64,000 nucleotides of DNA, from assembly GCA_009760855.2 (NCBI GenBank), contig WPIO01000013.1, forward strand, positions 6,438,501 through 6,502,500, read 5' to 3'. How positions within the stretch are numbered: the stretch's first letter is position 1; each line of letters opens with the position of its first letter. The notes below the pieces were generated by a model. It worked only from the letters and a program-made list of their open reading frames with translations, was not told the DNA's origin and did not search any database. Positions 22,667 to 32,339 of this stretch are shown here, piece by piece. This stretch comes from Cristatella mucedo. Lineage: Eukaryota; Bryozoa; Phylactolaemata; Cristatellidae. Position numbers and translations under genes: made by a program.

Positions 22667-22668
<2 letters not shown>
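21530..22668 (+). mobile_element. Decayed LINE relic split by a hAT element
   Basis: The flanks 21530-21640 and 22257-22668 form one degenerate LINE sequence. Counterparts of RPLSKKF-LD, LPFLSKTL, FQ-GFRANQSTV and DTIDCRV are visible. The hAT element at 21641-22248 interrupts it, and 10480-10860 is an uninterrupted paralogue. Confidence 0.6.
21641..22248. mobile_element. SPIN-like non-autonomous hAT element
   Basis: The ends CAGTGGTTCTCAACCT and AGGTTGAGAGCCGCTG are near-perfect 16-bp terminal inverted repeats. Target duplications CTCCAGAC and CTCTAGAC (8 bp, one mismatch) flank them, as expected for hAT transposons. The subterminal sequence (TGCCGCGACCCTTTAATAC, GTTCCTCATATTGTGGTGAC, GGGTCGTTCGACCCCC, GGTCACGACCCACAG-like end) matches what I recall of the SPIN (Space Invaders) hAT family, known for horizontal transfer among tetrapods and a few invertebrates. 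There is no transposase ORF. About 350 bp of the middle does not match the short SPIN forms I remember, and it includes an inverted duplication around TTTTCCGATGGTCTTA at about 22143-22182. Confidence 0.85.
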
Positions 22669-22751
<83 letters not shown>

Positions 22752-22791
22752 GTGTGTGTGAGTGTGTGTGCGTGTGTTGTGTGTGTGTGTA
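22666..22791. repeat. Compound (TA)n(TG)n microsatellite
   Basis: TA units then TG units with TGCG and TGAG interruptions. It begins exactly where the LINE relic reads ATTGATTGCCGAG. Confidence 0.95.
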
Positions 22792-22945
22792 ATTTATTTG
22801 TCCAGCGCCGTAAGAGAACTTAATCTCTATTCAGGTGCTTCACATATGCCACGAGGCTCGAGCTCACGACCTCGGCCATCAAATACATTCACCAAGACCT
22901 GGGTCAGGGTGAGCACCTTAACTGCCGGGCCAAGCCAGAGAGGCA
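22791..22945 (-). mobile_element. Type II SINE
   Basis: Reverse complement: CTTGGCCCGGCAGTTAAGGT, a head with the extra segment (GGTGAATGTATTTGATGGCC), B-box region GAGCTCGAGCCTC, and LINE-like tail ending ACTTAAT/GGCGCTGGACAAATAAATT. Confidence 0.75.
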
Positions 22946-23039
22946 AGCACTTTTTGACCGCCTAATATCTGGCCTGCATGGAGGCATCTGCTCAGATGCA
23001 TGCTTTTCCTTCATCCCAGTGAGCGTGTCTTTTCTTTTC

Positions 23040-23300
23040 CCCAGAGTGCTTTGCGTGCCTACCTTCGCATGATTCAATGCATTTTACAAGTCAGAGAGGT
23101 CTTGCTCACCGGTGGCCATTAGTGTCTCCTGATTACTTTGGTATGCTGGCCTAAAGCACGATACTCGTTTGCTTTTGCGTGCTTGAGACCGTGCGTGTCG
23201 CTAATCCCATGAGTATAGATTCTCTTGCAACGAGTTGTAAATCGTCTGCATTGTGATGCAGTTCTCTCAGAGTGCTACAAAAGGCCTTATTATTATTTTA
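23040..23300 (+). mobile_element. L2-like 3' end, third family
   Basis: Aligns by eye with 62040-62310: GCTTTGCGTGCCTACC, TATGCTGGCCTAA, TCTCTTGCAACGAGTTGTAA and GTTCTCTCAGAGTGCTAC, ending in an ATT-rich tail. Confidence 0.55.
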
Positions 23301-23359
23301 ATCATTCCCATGCGTCATAGGCACTGTGGTGCAATGAATGTTTTAAGTACTATCTCAGT

Positions 23360-24040
23360 GGAAGAATTCAGAGAGTACGCGTCAACGGCCATCAGCCATC
23401 CAGTACACGTCGACGGTCAACAGTCTTTACGATGTGTAGTACGCCACGGATGTGTTTTAGGTACACTTATTCTCTCGAAATGCATGCTCTCCTTCGTAGT
23501 GATGTAGTTTCCAAGAACAATAGGCACTTTAATTTATAGTCAGATGTCTTTAAGCTGTACTTGAGCTTTGATCTTTTCCTGCCTTCTTGCTTGGCAAACT
23601 CTCTCAGCTCCATTGCATCGTGTATTGCTTACATTCACACTTGGATAGCAGCAAGGTTTGCCAATTTAATGATGATAAAATTAAGTTACTAGTAATGGGA
23701 TAGCCTAGAATTACTCAGAAATGGGAAAGCACAAACGCCAAATCGGCTCCACCTGCGTATTCCGAGTAGCCAGTAGGCACAAACCGGGTGTCGTTTTCCA
23801 AAATGACTTAATAACTTAACCAGATGACCAAATCAGCTCCACAGTCAAGCCTGCCTACTTGCTGCTACGTAGCGTTGCACAAATTCTGGCTTGCTTAGAT
23901 AAGGATACATCATCCGAGCCGGTCCATTCCTCCACGACAATCCGTTTAGACTCGCGTAACTCGCCACTGGCAGGTCGTAGCCCTAGCCGTGCAATGAGAC
24001 GCTTCTACCGACGGTGCAGTACTCGGCCGCTCGGCCGCGT
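23360..24040 (+). mobile_element. Decayed LINE-A relic
   Basis: Counterparts of VRHGCVLGTLILS (23430-23475), the FLKLNDDK segment (23650-23690) and SVAQILACLDKDTSSEPVHS (23870-23930). Truncated at the 3' side by the GT array. Confidence 0.6.
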
Positions 24041-24048
24041 ATGTGTGC

Positions 24049-24049
24049 G

Positions 24050-24138
<89 letters not shown>

Positions 24139-24199
24139 TGTGTGTGTGTGTGTGTGTGCGTTGTGTGTGCGTGTGTGTGTGTAAGTGTGTGTGCGTGTG

Positions 24200-24260
<61 letters not shown>

Positions 24261-24261
24261 C

Positions 24262-24296
<35 letters not shown>
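24049..24296. repeat. Compound (GT)n/(CT)n/(CA)n microsatellite
   Basis: Long GT run with TGCG, TTG and TAAG interruptions, then CT and CA units. The variant block AGTGTGTGTGCGTGTGTTGT also occurs in the array near 22761. Confidence 0.95.
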
Positions 24297-24299
24297 GTC

Positions 24300-24790
24300 A
24301 CTTACAGCCCTTTGCGGCTTTCGGTGCGCTAACGCTAGCCGACAGACTTCATCTCGCGAAAAAAAGAGAACATAAGAAGTACGGCTGAGTCGGGAAGACA
24401 TTCGAGAAAGCGAGTAGCGAGAAAGCGAGTAGCGGAGGGGTATAAGTGCCCGCTTAAGCAGGAAACGAGACGCCGCTGTCGGTGCACGATTTCTCTCCCA
24501 AAAACTAGCGGAAGTGAGTTCCGCAGCTCTAAGAGCGCAGAGCCGAAGAAGCTTCTTTCATTTGGAACTTCTTTAAGTAGAAAATGGGTGCTCAGCTGTC
24601 TATTGTCCGCTGAAGAACCCGAGGGTACGAGTAAGCTGAAACTGGAGCGGCAGTCCAGCTCGGTATGCAGGAGCCAAGCCGCGGCAGCAGGCCGTGGCGG
24701 GTCAGAGTGAGATTTGCATCCTCTGATTAGCCTCTGAGAGCCATCGACGGCGGGTGCGAGCCCGCGCGGGACCAGAGAGGCGGCCGAGTC
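24300..24790 (-). mobile_element. Diverged LINE-B 3' relic
   Basis: A minus-strand frame (24793-24335) has counterparts of the LINE-B C-terminal end: FSLLVPSGSSADNRQLSTHF, ALLELRNSLPL and LECLPDSAVLLMFSFFREMK, parallel to LNCSPDSAMLPTFSLLRETK of the copy near 21000. More diverged than the others but still open for 152 codons. Confidence 0.6.
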
Positions 24791-24839
24791 CACCTCGCCT
24801 TCACCTCCAGGCGGCTATCCAATGCCGCGAGCTCGGCCG

Positions 24840-24871
24840 GGCGTCACAGCGGCAAGGCTCGCTGTGACGCC
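24840..24871. repeat. Hairpin, 12-bp stem, 8-nt loop
   Basis: GGCGTCACAGCG ... CGCTGTGACGCC. Confidence 0.9.
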
Positions 24872-25379
24872 GGGGGGAAGGCTCGGTCTCCGGTCGACGA
24901 CCGACCAGCGAGCGAGCGAAAGGAGTGAAGCGCCGGAAGGGAGTGCTGAGCGAGCGTGCGAGCGTCGAGACGTCGGCCGTCGCGAACCCCGGCGGTAACG
25001 AGAGCCTCCCTATCTCTCCACCTGAGCCCGGGCGACGCGCGCACCGGGACGGAGCGACGCCTGACGGCGGCTTGCCGCGACGCATGCCTGAGCTGCATTT
25101 CTTCGCGGCGGCGCGAGGTCGTCGGGTGCGGCTTTGGTATCGGCGCACGGGCGGACGGCGGAGGGCATACTGCTTTCCGGGCCGCCTCCTCCTCCCTTCC
25201 CCCACACAAGAAAGCAGACTGAATCGACTGACGTGGCGTGGCGGCTGGCGCGGCGGCCCCCCCCCCCGCCCTTCTCCCCCCCACCGGCGGCTGTCCAGCC
25301 CCGCGGCGACGGCGGTGACGGCGGCGACGGCGGGCTGACTGACGAAGTCGCCAGCGATGAAACAAGCCAGGACCTCCAG

Positions 25380-25423
25380 CGTTGCGCCGCTCCGACCTCG
25401 CGGCGGCTCGGAGCGGCGCAACG
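25380..25423. repeat. Hairpin, 16-bp stem, 12-nt loop
   Basis: CGTTGCGCCGCTCCGA ... TCGGAGCGGCGCAACG, exact complement. Confidence 0.9.
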
Positions 25424-25483
25424 TCGAGCCACGCCTCCTCCTCCGTCTAACGGCGGCGACGTTGACCCCGCTGCCATCCTCTA

Positions 25484-25572
25484 ATGGCCTTCGAGACGGA
25501 GGCATTCGTGGGCCGCATCGCGCCGCCGACGTTGGCCGGCAGGTGGCTCGCAATTCCCGACGAGGCTCAGAA
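25484..25572 (+). CDS. Candidate first coding exon, unknown protein
   Basis: Within a CpG-rich region, an ATG at 25484 opens 29 codons (MAFETEAFVGRIAPPTLAGR then WLAIPDEAQ) that run into a strong donor, AA followed by GTGAGTCG (phase 2). Amino-acid composition is balanced, unlike the Arg/Pro/Ala-rich shadow ORFs around it. I do not recognise the protein and have not found a second exon. Confidence 0.25.
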
Positions 25573-26512
25573 GTGAGTCGTCAACATCGTTCTTGCTTTG
25601 GTAAATCGACGCTTCGAACTCACTCGCCGACTCTTTAATTCGCTTCACTTAGCTGCGAGCTCACCTCACTATCAGCGTCAGCAGCAAGTGCCGGCGGCGT
25701 CAGCGTCCCAGCAGCCGATAGTATAATTCATTTTTTAGTTGCTTTTTTTTCGAATGCCGTCCGATTTTAGAGAATGACGCCTAATGGATAGAGAGGAAGG
25801 AGCAGTCAGTGAATGGAAGCGTTAGCGCGTGCTACTCGCTCAGACCGAGATCTGCACGGTACGACGGCAGCAAACCGCTGGTTCGCGCGCGCTTGTGATG
25901 TCGCGTCTTTTTGGCGACTGCAATCCCGCTTAGTCGGGAAGAAGACCGGCCAGCGCCCTATGTCGCCTCCAATTGGCGCCAAAGCCAGACAGCTCGCCCA
26001 GCCCGTCGTCGACGGCGTTGATGCCGCAGCACCAATAGCTTCAGCCTTCGCAGCCTCGCCTTCTTTCCCTATCGAGCATCGAATCTCGACTTCAAGTTGA
26101 GTCTTCTTCTTACTGGTCTGAAGGTCGCTTCACTAGCTTGCGCGCCCGCCCCTACCCAACCTTGACCTTCTCGCTCCTCCAGAGTGCTCTCGCGTCGACC
26201 GCTTTCCGGCTTCCGGTCTTCACGCCGTCCCTCGCTCTGAATTTAAACCTCTTGACCTTGATCGGTCCTTTTGATCGGCGCCGGAAGCGGCCCCTAGCGG
26301 ACATTTGGCTTTCAGTCCGGGGGGCCGGAATAATTTCGCTACGAGCAAACCGAGGCAAACAGAGGAGCGCCAGTCAGTCGCGAACACAGCGAGTCAGGCG
26401 TTTCGTTACCTCGATCGTTTCGCGCGCACCCAGAGTGCATCGAGTGCTGCAATAAGAGTGCCGAGTCACGTGCCGAATCGCGTGCGGGCATTTGCGGATG
26501 CAAAGGACTCCA

Positions 26513-26685
26513 GCTCTGGTCGGGCTCAGCGGTCAAGGTGCTCGCCTTTTAACGACCGAGATAAAAGTGAATGTATTTAATGACCGAGGCCATGGGTTCG
26601 ACCCCCCATGGCCTTATCTGCAGTGCCCGAATAGAGATTAACTTCTCTTGGGGCGCTATACGAATGGATTACATTATATTATATT
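26513..26685 (+). mobile_element. Type II SINE with extended head
   Basis: GGGCTCAGCGGTCAAGGTGC (A-box side), then GACCGAG twice, separated by about 28 bp (AAAGTGAATGTATTTAATG). B box GGGTTCGACCCC follows, and the LINE-like tail reads GTGCCCGAATAGAGATTAAC, TTCTCTTGGGGCGCTATACG. Confidence 0.8.
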
Positions 26686-28092
26686 TATTGCAAGCACAAA
26701 AACGTGACTGAAGCGCTTCCATCGCCAGGAGTAGGCCACCCCCCGTCCCCGCCCCCGCCCGCGCGCGGTGCGGATGTGCCAGCCGCCGCCTACGCTCCCT
26801 AGCGACGGCGGCGCCGCGGACGCTCTCAGGGTAGCTGCTCTTGCCGGCGGCTCGACAAAGGTCCCACTTTCCTTAAGCGCTCCGCCAGGTCACGGCCGCT
26901 TGGTTCTCGCGCCTCGTCGAGAACCGAGCCGCTGGCTGGCAGCGGCGCGCGGGAGCAGAGCTAATTACTTTCCGATCAACCACTTAAGCGAAAAACTAAG
27001 GGGAGCTTCCAGCGGAGGCGTCCCGCTTGCAACGCGGCAGCGGCGTTTGCGCGATTAGTTGCTAATACAATCGACCCCGCTTACACGAATACACTCGGGC
27101 CGGCTTATATAGGCATATATTATCTGTAGAGTATTCCCGTACGCGGAGTGAGACTAATATTGGTTAAAAGCCCCGGACGCAGGACTGCTATTCTTATATG
27201 CGGAGTACTCGATATCCTTATACGCAGAGTCGACTGTAGAGGGTGGTGGAAGCATCCCATCTGGAATTCGCATTTTCCTCTGAGTCCGTCGCCGGTCGCG
27301 GGGTCGCAGCAATTGAAAGAGCACATAAGCAGCTGCCCTCGAAGCACTTAATTAAACGCTAGGCGGTCGCCTCCGCATTTCGCTGGCTGCAAACTCGCGT
27401 TACCTAGCGCAAATAGCGACGCACTATGTCAATTTCGCGCTAGAATCTCTGTGCTTACTCGCTCGCTCGCTCTCTCCGCGAGCGCCGAGCGCCGCGCAGG
27501 GCGGCAGAGCTGCCCTGGCTCCCCGCGGCGCTCGGCGCTCCTGCCCATCGCCAGCCCGAGTGTTTGCGCGGCGGCAGCAGCGCCGGCGGCGGCGGCGTCG
27601 GCGCATTTCGTCAGCGAAGAATCACCTTTCAGCCGCACCTGCGTCTCTCGCAGTTACTCAGCCAGACACTATCTAATGGGTCGGTTTGACCGGCTGGAGC
27701 CAGTCCGCTCCGGCTCCGTCGGTCGGCGTGCGCAGGAGTCGGTCGTCGTTAAGCGACGACGCAGCAGCAGCAGCAGCGGGTGCTTCGACGCAGACGCTTG
27801 GCGGGCGGCGCTCGCCACTGGCTCGCGTCTTCGTCACTCAAACGATGCGGACATCCGCTCAAAATAGCAGCTCAGAGCGTACGCCCATCGTGCGAACTTC
27901 ATCATGCTAGCAAATACCTTGAAGGGTATAGCAGGCGAGGTAGAATAAAGGTCAGGGCTGATTCAGCGGCAGTCTCATTTATACGGCCGCAGAGAAGCCC
28001 GAGCGCCTGTCGCCCCGCCGTTGTGCTGGCTGCTGCTGCTGCTGCTGAATGGAGAGACGCGCGGCGACGCGGCAGCCGGCGAGAGCGGCGGG

Positions 28093-28116
28093 AGCGTCTC
28101 AGACGTCTGAGACGCT
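28093..28116. repeat. 24-bp perfect palindrome
   Basis: AGCGTCTCAGAC joined directly to its reverse complement GTCTGAGACGCT. Confidence 0.95.
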
Positions 28117-28749
28117 GCGATTCAGCGGCGTTCCTGCGGCGGTTGCGAAGCAGGATGCAGGGAGGAGGTTCGCGGCCGCTGCGAAATGACTGCCGCAGCT
28201 AATGCCGCAGCTAATGACTCGAAAGCGGGAAATCTCTTTCGAGGAGCAGCGGCGGCGGCGGAAGCGGAAGCAGGCTCGCTCGCTCGCTCGCTCGAGCTCG
28301 CGCGGTCGCCGCTGGCCGCTCGTGTGGCTTGCGGGCAGCGAAAGTGCTCGCCTAGTCTGCGCCAGGCCAGTACATAGGGGGGTGGGGCGGGGCGGGGCTG
28401 GTGTAGGTTGCCCCCCCCCACGTGTGCGCCCCGACGCAAAAAAAGTCTTGTTCCACCGCTTAAATTGAACGATCCGACCAGACGGAGCCGGAGATCCGTG
28501 TACAGCCAATGGCGCCATTAAACCGCGACCGCCGCAGCCACAATAGTGCGGCTGTCTCTTGTAGCTAGTGCATTGAGTGATTTAAACTGCAATAAATAGA
28601 CGATTGCTATGGATTTTGGGCATTGAAATGTGGCGTTGCTAGGGACTAGCACGTTTGCAATATCACAGGAGCTCTCATACGCATGCGAAATCGCTGTGAG
28701 GCCGAGGGTGGGGCTGTCCCTGCCTTTCGGCAAAGAGCCGTCTTCTTCC

Positions 28750-29580
28750 GGATCAATTTGGTGCCATGTCAAGCATGCGTAGGAGATCGCCGATCGACGA
28801 CATAGCGAAAGGGCGACTGCAGGCCTGGCGTGAAATAGGCCTTAGCAACCGAGAAGTGGCACGAACTCTCAATATCAGCCATAGAACAGTTAGCTACAAT
28901 CTGGAAGAGCTTAAAACACGCGGAAGTATGGCTTGTAGAACAAGCTCAGGTCGCCAAAAAAAGGCGACTCGAAGGGACGACTTTCTCCTGAAGATGTTGG
29001 CTCTTCAGGGAAGGAAGGCATCGTTCCGGGAGCTGTCTCAGTCGCCAGCGATAACGGACGGGAAGATGGTTAGCCCAGATACAGTGCGCCGCCGCCGAAG
29101 GCTTGCTAACCAAGGCATATTCGGGAGGGTCACCAAGCGGAATCCTTTGCTTACGGAGAGGCACAAAAAAGACAGCCTCAGATAGGCCCAGGACCACGCC
29201 AACTACATTACTTGCGATTGGATTCGAGTTTTATGAATCGAATAATCAAATTCACGGTCTACCATAGCAGTAAAGGGAGAACGTTCGTGAATCAGCGAAA
29301 AGGTTAGGTGTCCGGCCCTGACTGCCTGCAGCCAGCAATGAAATCCGTTGTTGGTAGCGTAATGGTTTTGGGGGCTGCTTTGGCTCTTAAGGTGTTGGAA
29401 CTCTGCACTGTGTTAGCGTAATTGTTGACCAATGTGTGTACATCGACCTGGTAAAAGATCTTGGAATTCCAAATGCTAGACTTCTTCTAGGGAAGGATTG
29501 CTTTGGCAGCAGAACAATGACCCCAAGCATGCTGCAAAGGTCTCCAAAAGGTTTTTTCCTCAATCAGGAGTCAGAATCAC
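28750..29580 (+). mobile_element. Decayed Tc1/mariner-type transposon
   Basis: Transposase remnants run through this stretch and stop where a LINE 3' end begins near 29580. I could not find paired terminal inverted repeats or TA target duplications, so the limits are those of the coding remnant. Confidence 0.7.
28766..29185 (+). pseudogene. Tc1/mariner-like transposase, N-terminal part
   Basis: An open frame of 139 codons carries two helix-turn-helix regions used to bind transposon ends. The first is KGRLQAWREIGLSNREVART then LNISHRTVSYNLEEL (residues about 15-50). The second spans about residues 70-120, ending SPDTVRRRRRLANQGIFGRV. After the stop at 29183-29185, catalytic-domain remnants continue in shifted frames. 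A counterpart of the second catalytic motif appears as WQQNNDPKHAAKVSKRFF near 29500-29555, where Tc1 enzymes normally have Asp-Asn-Asp; the first Asp is now Asn. The last catalytic residue is missing because the sequence ends at a LINE fragment. A normal enzyme has about 340 residues. Dead copy. Confidence 0.75.
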
Positions 29581-29790
29581 AATAATAGTAATAATAACAA
29601 TAATATATTTGTATAGCACCCTCAGAGAACTGAATCTCTCTCTCAAGGTACTTTACAGATGCTGCATGTAAGGTATTACCAAATATTTGGTGGTAACATC
29701 CGCAAGCAGCAGGCATAGCGTCACCGGCACATGGGCGGAAGACGACTTTTGCGTTTGGGTGTACATTTAGTACACAAAGCTAAATGCAGT
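29580..29790 (-). mobile_element. L2-like 3' end, fourth variant
   Basis: ATA-rich run, TTGTATAGCACCCTCAGAGA, then GGTGGTAACATCCGCAAGC. The last block is shared with 31450-31660 and 55138-55330, defining a LINE subfamily distinct from LINE-A. Confidence 0.65.
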
Positions 29791-29865
29791 AAGTTGTCCC
29801 GAACTCCGAATATAAGGCTGTGTGAACAGTCGCTGGTCATGAGATGACGTCACACCCCTGCGACT

Positions 29866-30985
29866 TCACAGCGAAACCCACTCAAGGTCAAGGTTGAGCC
29901 CCACCCACAATTTCCGGGCACGAACCCCTCCGAGTCCGCTGGCATTTCTCTGGATTGACTTGGCTTTTCCTCCTCGGCCGCCGCTAATTAAGCCGCCAGC
30001 TGGCGCCACTCCGCCGCCGCACCGAGGACGATAGTCGCGCCAGCGACGCTGCCGGCCGCTCCGCGCCCGCCCGCTGTAGCCGACGACGGGCGCGGTCGTC
30101 GTCTCACGGCAGCGCTGTCCGTCGCAGGAGGCGCCGAGCCGCCTCCTGCGCCGCCGGAGACCGCGCAACGCAGCCGTCATCTTCAGCGGCGGCGGACACC
30201 GACTGCGACGGGCGCCGCGCGGCCCGCCGCCGCCGCCCGGCGTCTGCGCGCGCTCGACGTGGTGCCTCCGCCGGCGCCCCCGGCTAGCAGCGAGCGGCTG
30301 TCTCCTGATAGCCGGCCGGGCGGCCGGGTCCGATAGCCGTCCGCTCGTCTCCGCGGTCGCGCGCGGCCGCGGAAAGCGCGGGTGGAAAGCGCGGGCGGAA
30401 AGCTTTGGCGGCTTCGGCCGAACAGCTGCGCGCCTTTGAGATGAAGCGTTTGAGCGATGACGAATGGCGCCCCCTAAAAACGCCGCCTGCGAGCGGTTTC
30501 CCGGCTGCCGGTCGGAGGCTTCTGAGGTCGCTGCCGCCAAATAAAACCCAGGCAAGTAAAGTAGCAAGTAGCAGTGCAGCTGCCGCGCGCGAGCGCGTCG
30601 TTGAGCTCTATTTACGCGCCGCCGATGCTGCTTATATATAGTTCGCCCGGCGGCGGTCGGCGAGCCCCCGGCGGCCGCCGCTACCGCAGCGAGCGTCTGC
30701 GCGGGCGGCGGCGGTGCGCCGTCCGCCTAGTTAGCCGTGCGGCCACCGCATAGGCGCTCCGCGCGCGTGCGGTATCTGAGCGCTACGACAGGCCTCGTGC
30801 GGCAGGGTATCTTTCCTTGGTTAGTTTATTATTAAGTGCGTCCTCTCTCTCCTACGCGGTGAGCGTGTACCGAATGCTGGTCTCCGAAGTTGAGCGCTCG
30901 CCGTCGGGTGGCCGACGGCGAGCGACAAGCACCCGGCCGCCGTTAACTCAAGTCGGAACTCAAGCAACGGTCAAGTACCAGGAGT
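29866..30985. other. CpG island with TATA box
   Basis: Strongly CpG-rich, flanked by less GC-rich DNA, and containing a TATATATA box. A minus-strand 233-codon ORF here is Arg/Gly/Ala-rich and probably an artefact. No coding exon could be linked to it. Confidence 0.4.
30633..30640 (+). promoter_or_regulatory. Candidate TATA box
   Basis: TATATATA followed by GTTCGCCCGG, within otherwise very GC-rich DNA. A start site would be expected near 30660-30670. Orientation is inferred; the motif itself is nearly symmetric. Confidence 0.35.
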
Positions 30986-30989
30986 GAGT

Positions 30990-31061
<72 letters not shown>

Positions 31062-31065
31062 AGAG

Positions 31066-31096
<31 letters not shown>

Positions 31097-31185
31097 AGAG
31101 AGAGAGAGAGGAGAGAGAGGGGAGAGAGAGAGGGGAGAGAGAGAGAGGGAGAGAGAGAGAGGGGAGAGAGAGGGGAGAGAGAGGG

Positions 31186-31216
<31 letters not shown>

Positions 31217-31220
31217 AGAA
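30985..31220. repeat. (GA)n array with GGGAGA variants
   Basis: About 235 bp of GA units, the second half with GGGGAGAG interruptions. Confidence 0.95.
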
Positions 31221-31449
31221 AGGAAATGCCTACGAGACAGAGAAAAAGGGGAGAAGAAAAAGTGACAGAAGAGTGATGGAGGGCAGATAGAAGGTTAGCT
31301 ACGTAGACGCTGAGAAAGGGGCTCTCCTCTTGGGCCTAACCGAAGGAGCATGACTGCCCGACAAATCACTGCAGCATTTCTGCAACTTTCTGCCCTTGAC
31401 AAGGACAAGGTATACAGCAGATTTACTTAATCCTGGCCATGCCCGCTAT

Positions 31450-31660
31450 AAAATAATAATAATAATAATAACACATTTGTGTAGCGCCCCCACAGAACTG
31501 AAGCTCTTTCTAAGCACTTTACGCATGGTCTATAGAAAGCATTACCAAATGCTTTGTGTTTACATCCACAAACGGAAGGTATGGTGTAAGCAGGTACATG
31601 CACATGAAGAACGAATCACAAAGACCCACCAAATGCAGTAATAAACAGGGAAGAAGGAAG
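31450..31660 (-). mobile_element. L2-like 3' end, fourth variant
   Basis: ATAATAATA run, TTTGTGTAGCGCCCCCACAG, ACATCCACAAACGGAAGG and GTAAGCAGGTACATGCACAT, shared with the copy at 55138-55330. Confidence 0.65.
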
Positions 31661-32109
31661 AACAGCAAGAAACAGAGAGTGAGAGAGAAAGAGAGAATTG
31701 ATGATATACTTCCGAGTGGACACGCAATAGCAAACTGCAGCTCGTGCAGCAATTCGATTAGGAAAGCTGGGGGGGGGGTGATCAGAATGAGAATTTTGCT
31801 AATGTCCTCTTATCTACCAGGAGCCTCCGCAGGAGATCCTAACAAATGGAGGGCCAGCGACATCAGCTTCACAGATTTAAACAAAAATCTAGTGGTGCTG
31901 GCGAGAACCAACTGGTAGGCTCTAAATGGCAATTTTCGGGACCACTGCCCACGCTGAGTTCCAGCTGAGTCCAGTTAGAGAGAACCAATATAATAGCTAA
32001 TATAGCCTTTATCAGCCCTTCAGGAGCAGATAATCCCGCACAGGGAGCGAACAAGATGACTGAATGTGAAGGCAGTCTTTTGAATAAAGCTTGTAACGTC
32101 AGGAGTTAC

Positions 32110-32215
32110 AAGTAATAACCATAATACATCCGTATAGCGCCCTATGAGAACTTAATCTCTTTCTAGGCACTTTACATATGCTGCAAAGGAAGCACTGTCG
32201 AATGGTCAGTGGTAG
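32110..32215 (-). mobile_element. Solitary LINE-A 3' end
   Basis: CCGTATAGCGCCCTATGAGA, TTAATCTCTTTCTAGGCACT and ATGCTGCAAAGGAAGC. Confidence 0.7.
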
Positions 32216-32339
32216 ATCAAGGAGACAGCAAGCCACGTTATGGGTATTCTACGGCATGTCCTGCAGCGTCAAGTCGCTCAATCCAGCCTCCGGCGTCAGG
32301 TTTCCAAAGAACTCAAGTGCTCTATCCTAACTGCATAAT

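Larger units (their letters stand above)
24800..28500. other. CpG-rich region
   Basis: Extremely GC/CpG-rich DNA with poly-C tracts near 25259 and 28415, hairpins (24840, 25380, 28093), short (CTG)n/(CAG)n runs near 27765 and 28031, and a SINE at 26513. It looks like one or more CpG-type promoter regions. Long ORFs (for example 24801-25553 minus) are Arg/Pro/Ala-rich and composition-driven. One small candidate exon (25484) is listed separately. Confidence 0.45.

Noticed and set aside
24801-25553. 250-codon minus-strand ORF and overlapping frames
   Set aside because: Arg/Pro/Ala/Ser-rich composition typical of CpG-rich DNA in any frame, and no family motif.
29866-30567. 233-codon minus-strand ORF
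   Set aside because: Composition-driven in a CpG island, with no recognisable domain or splice support.
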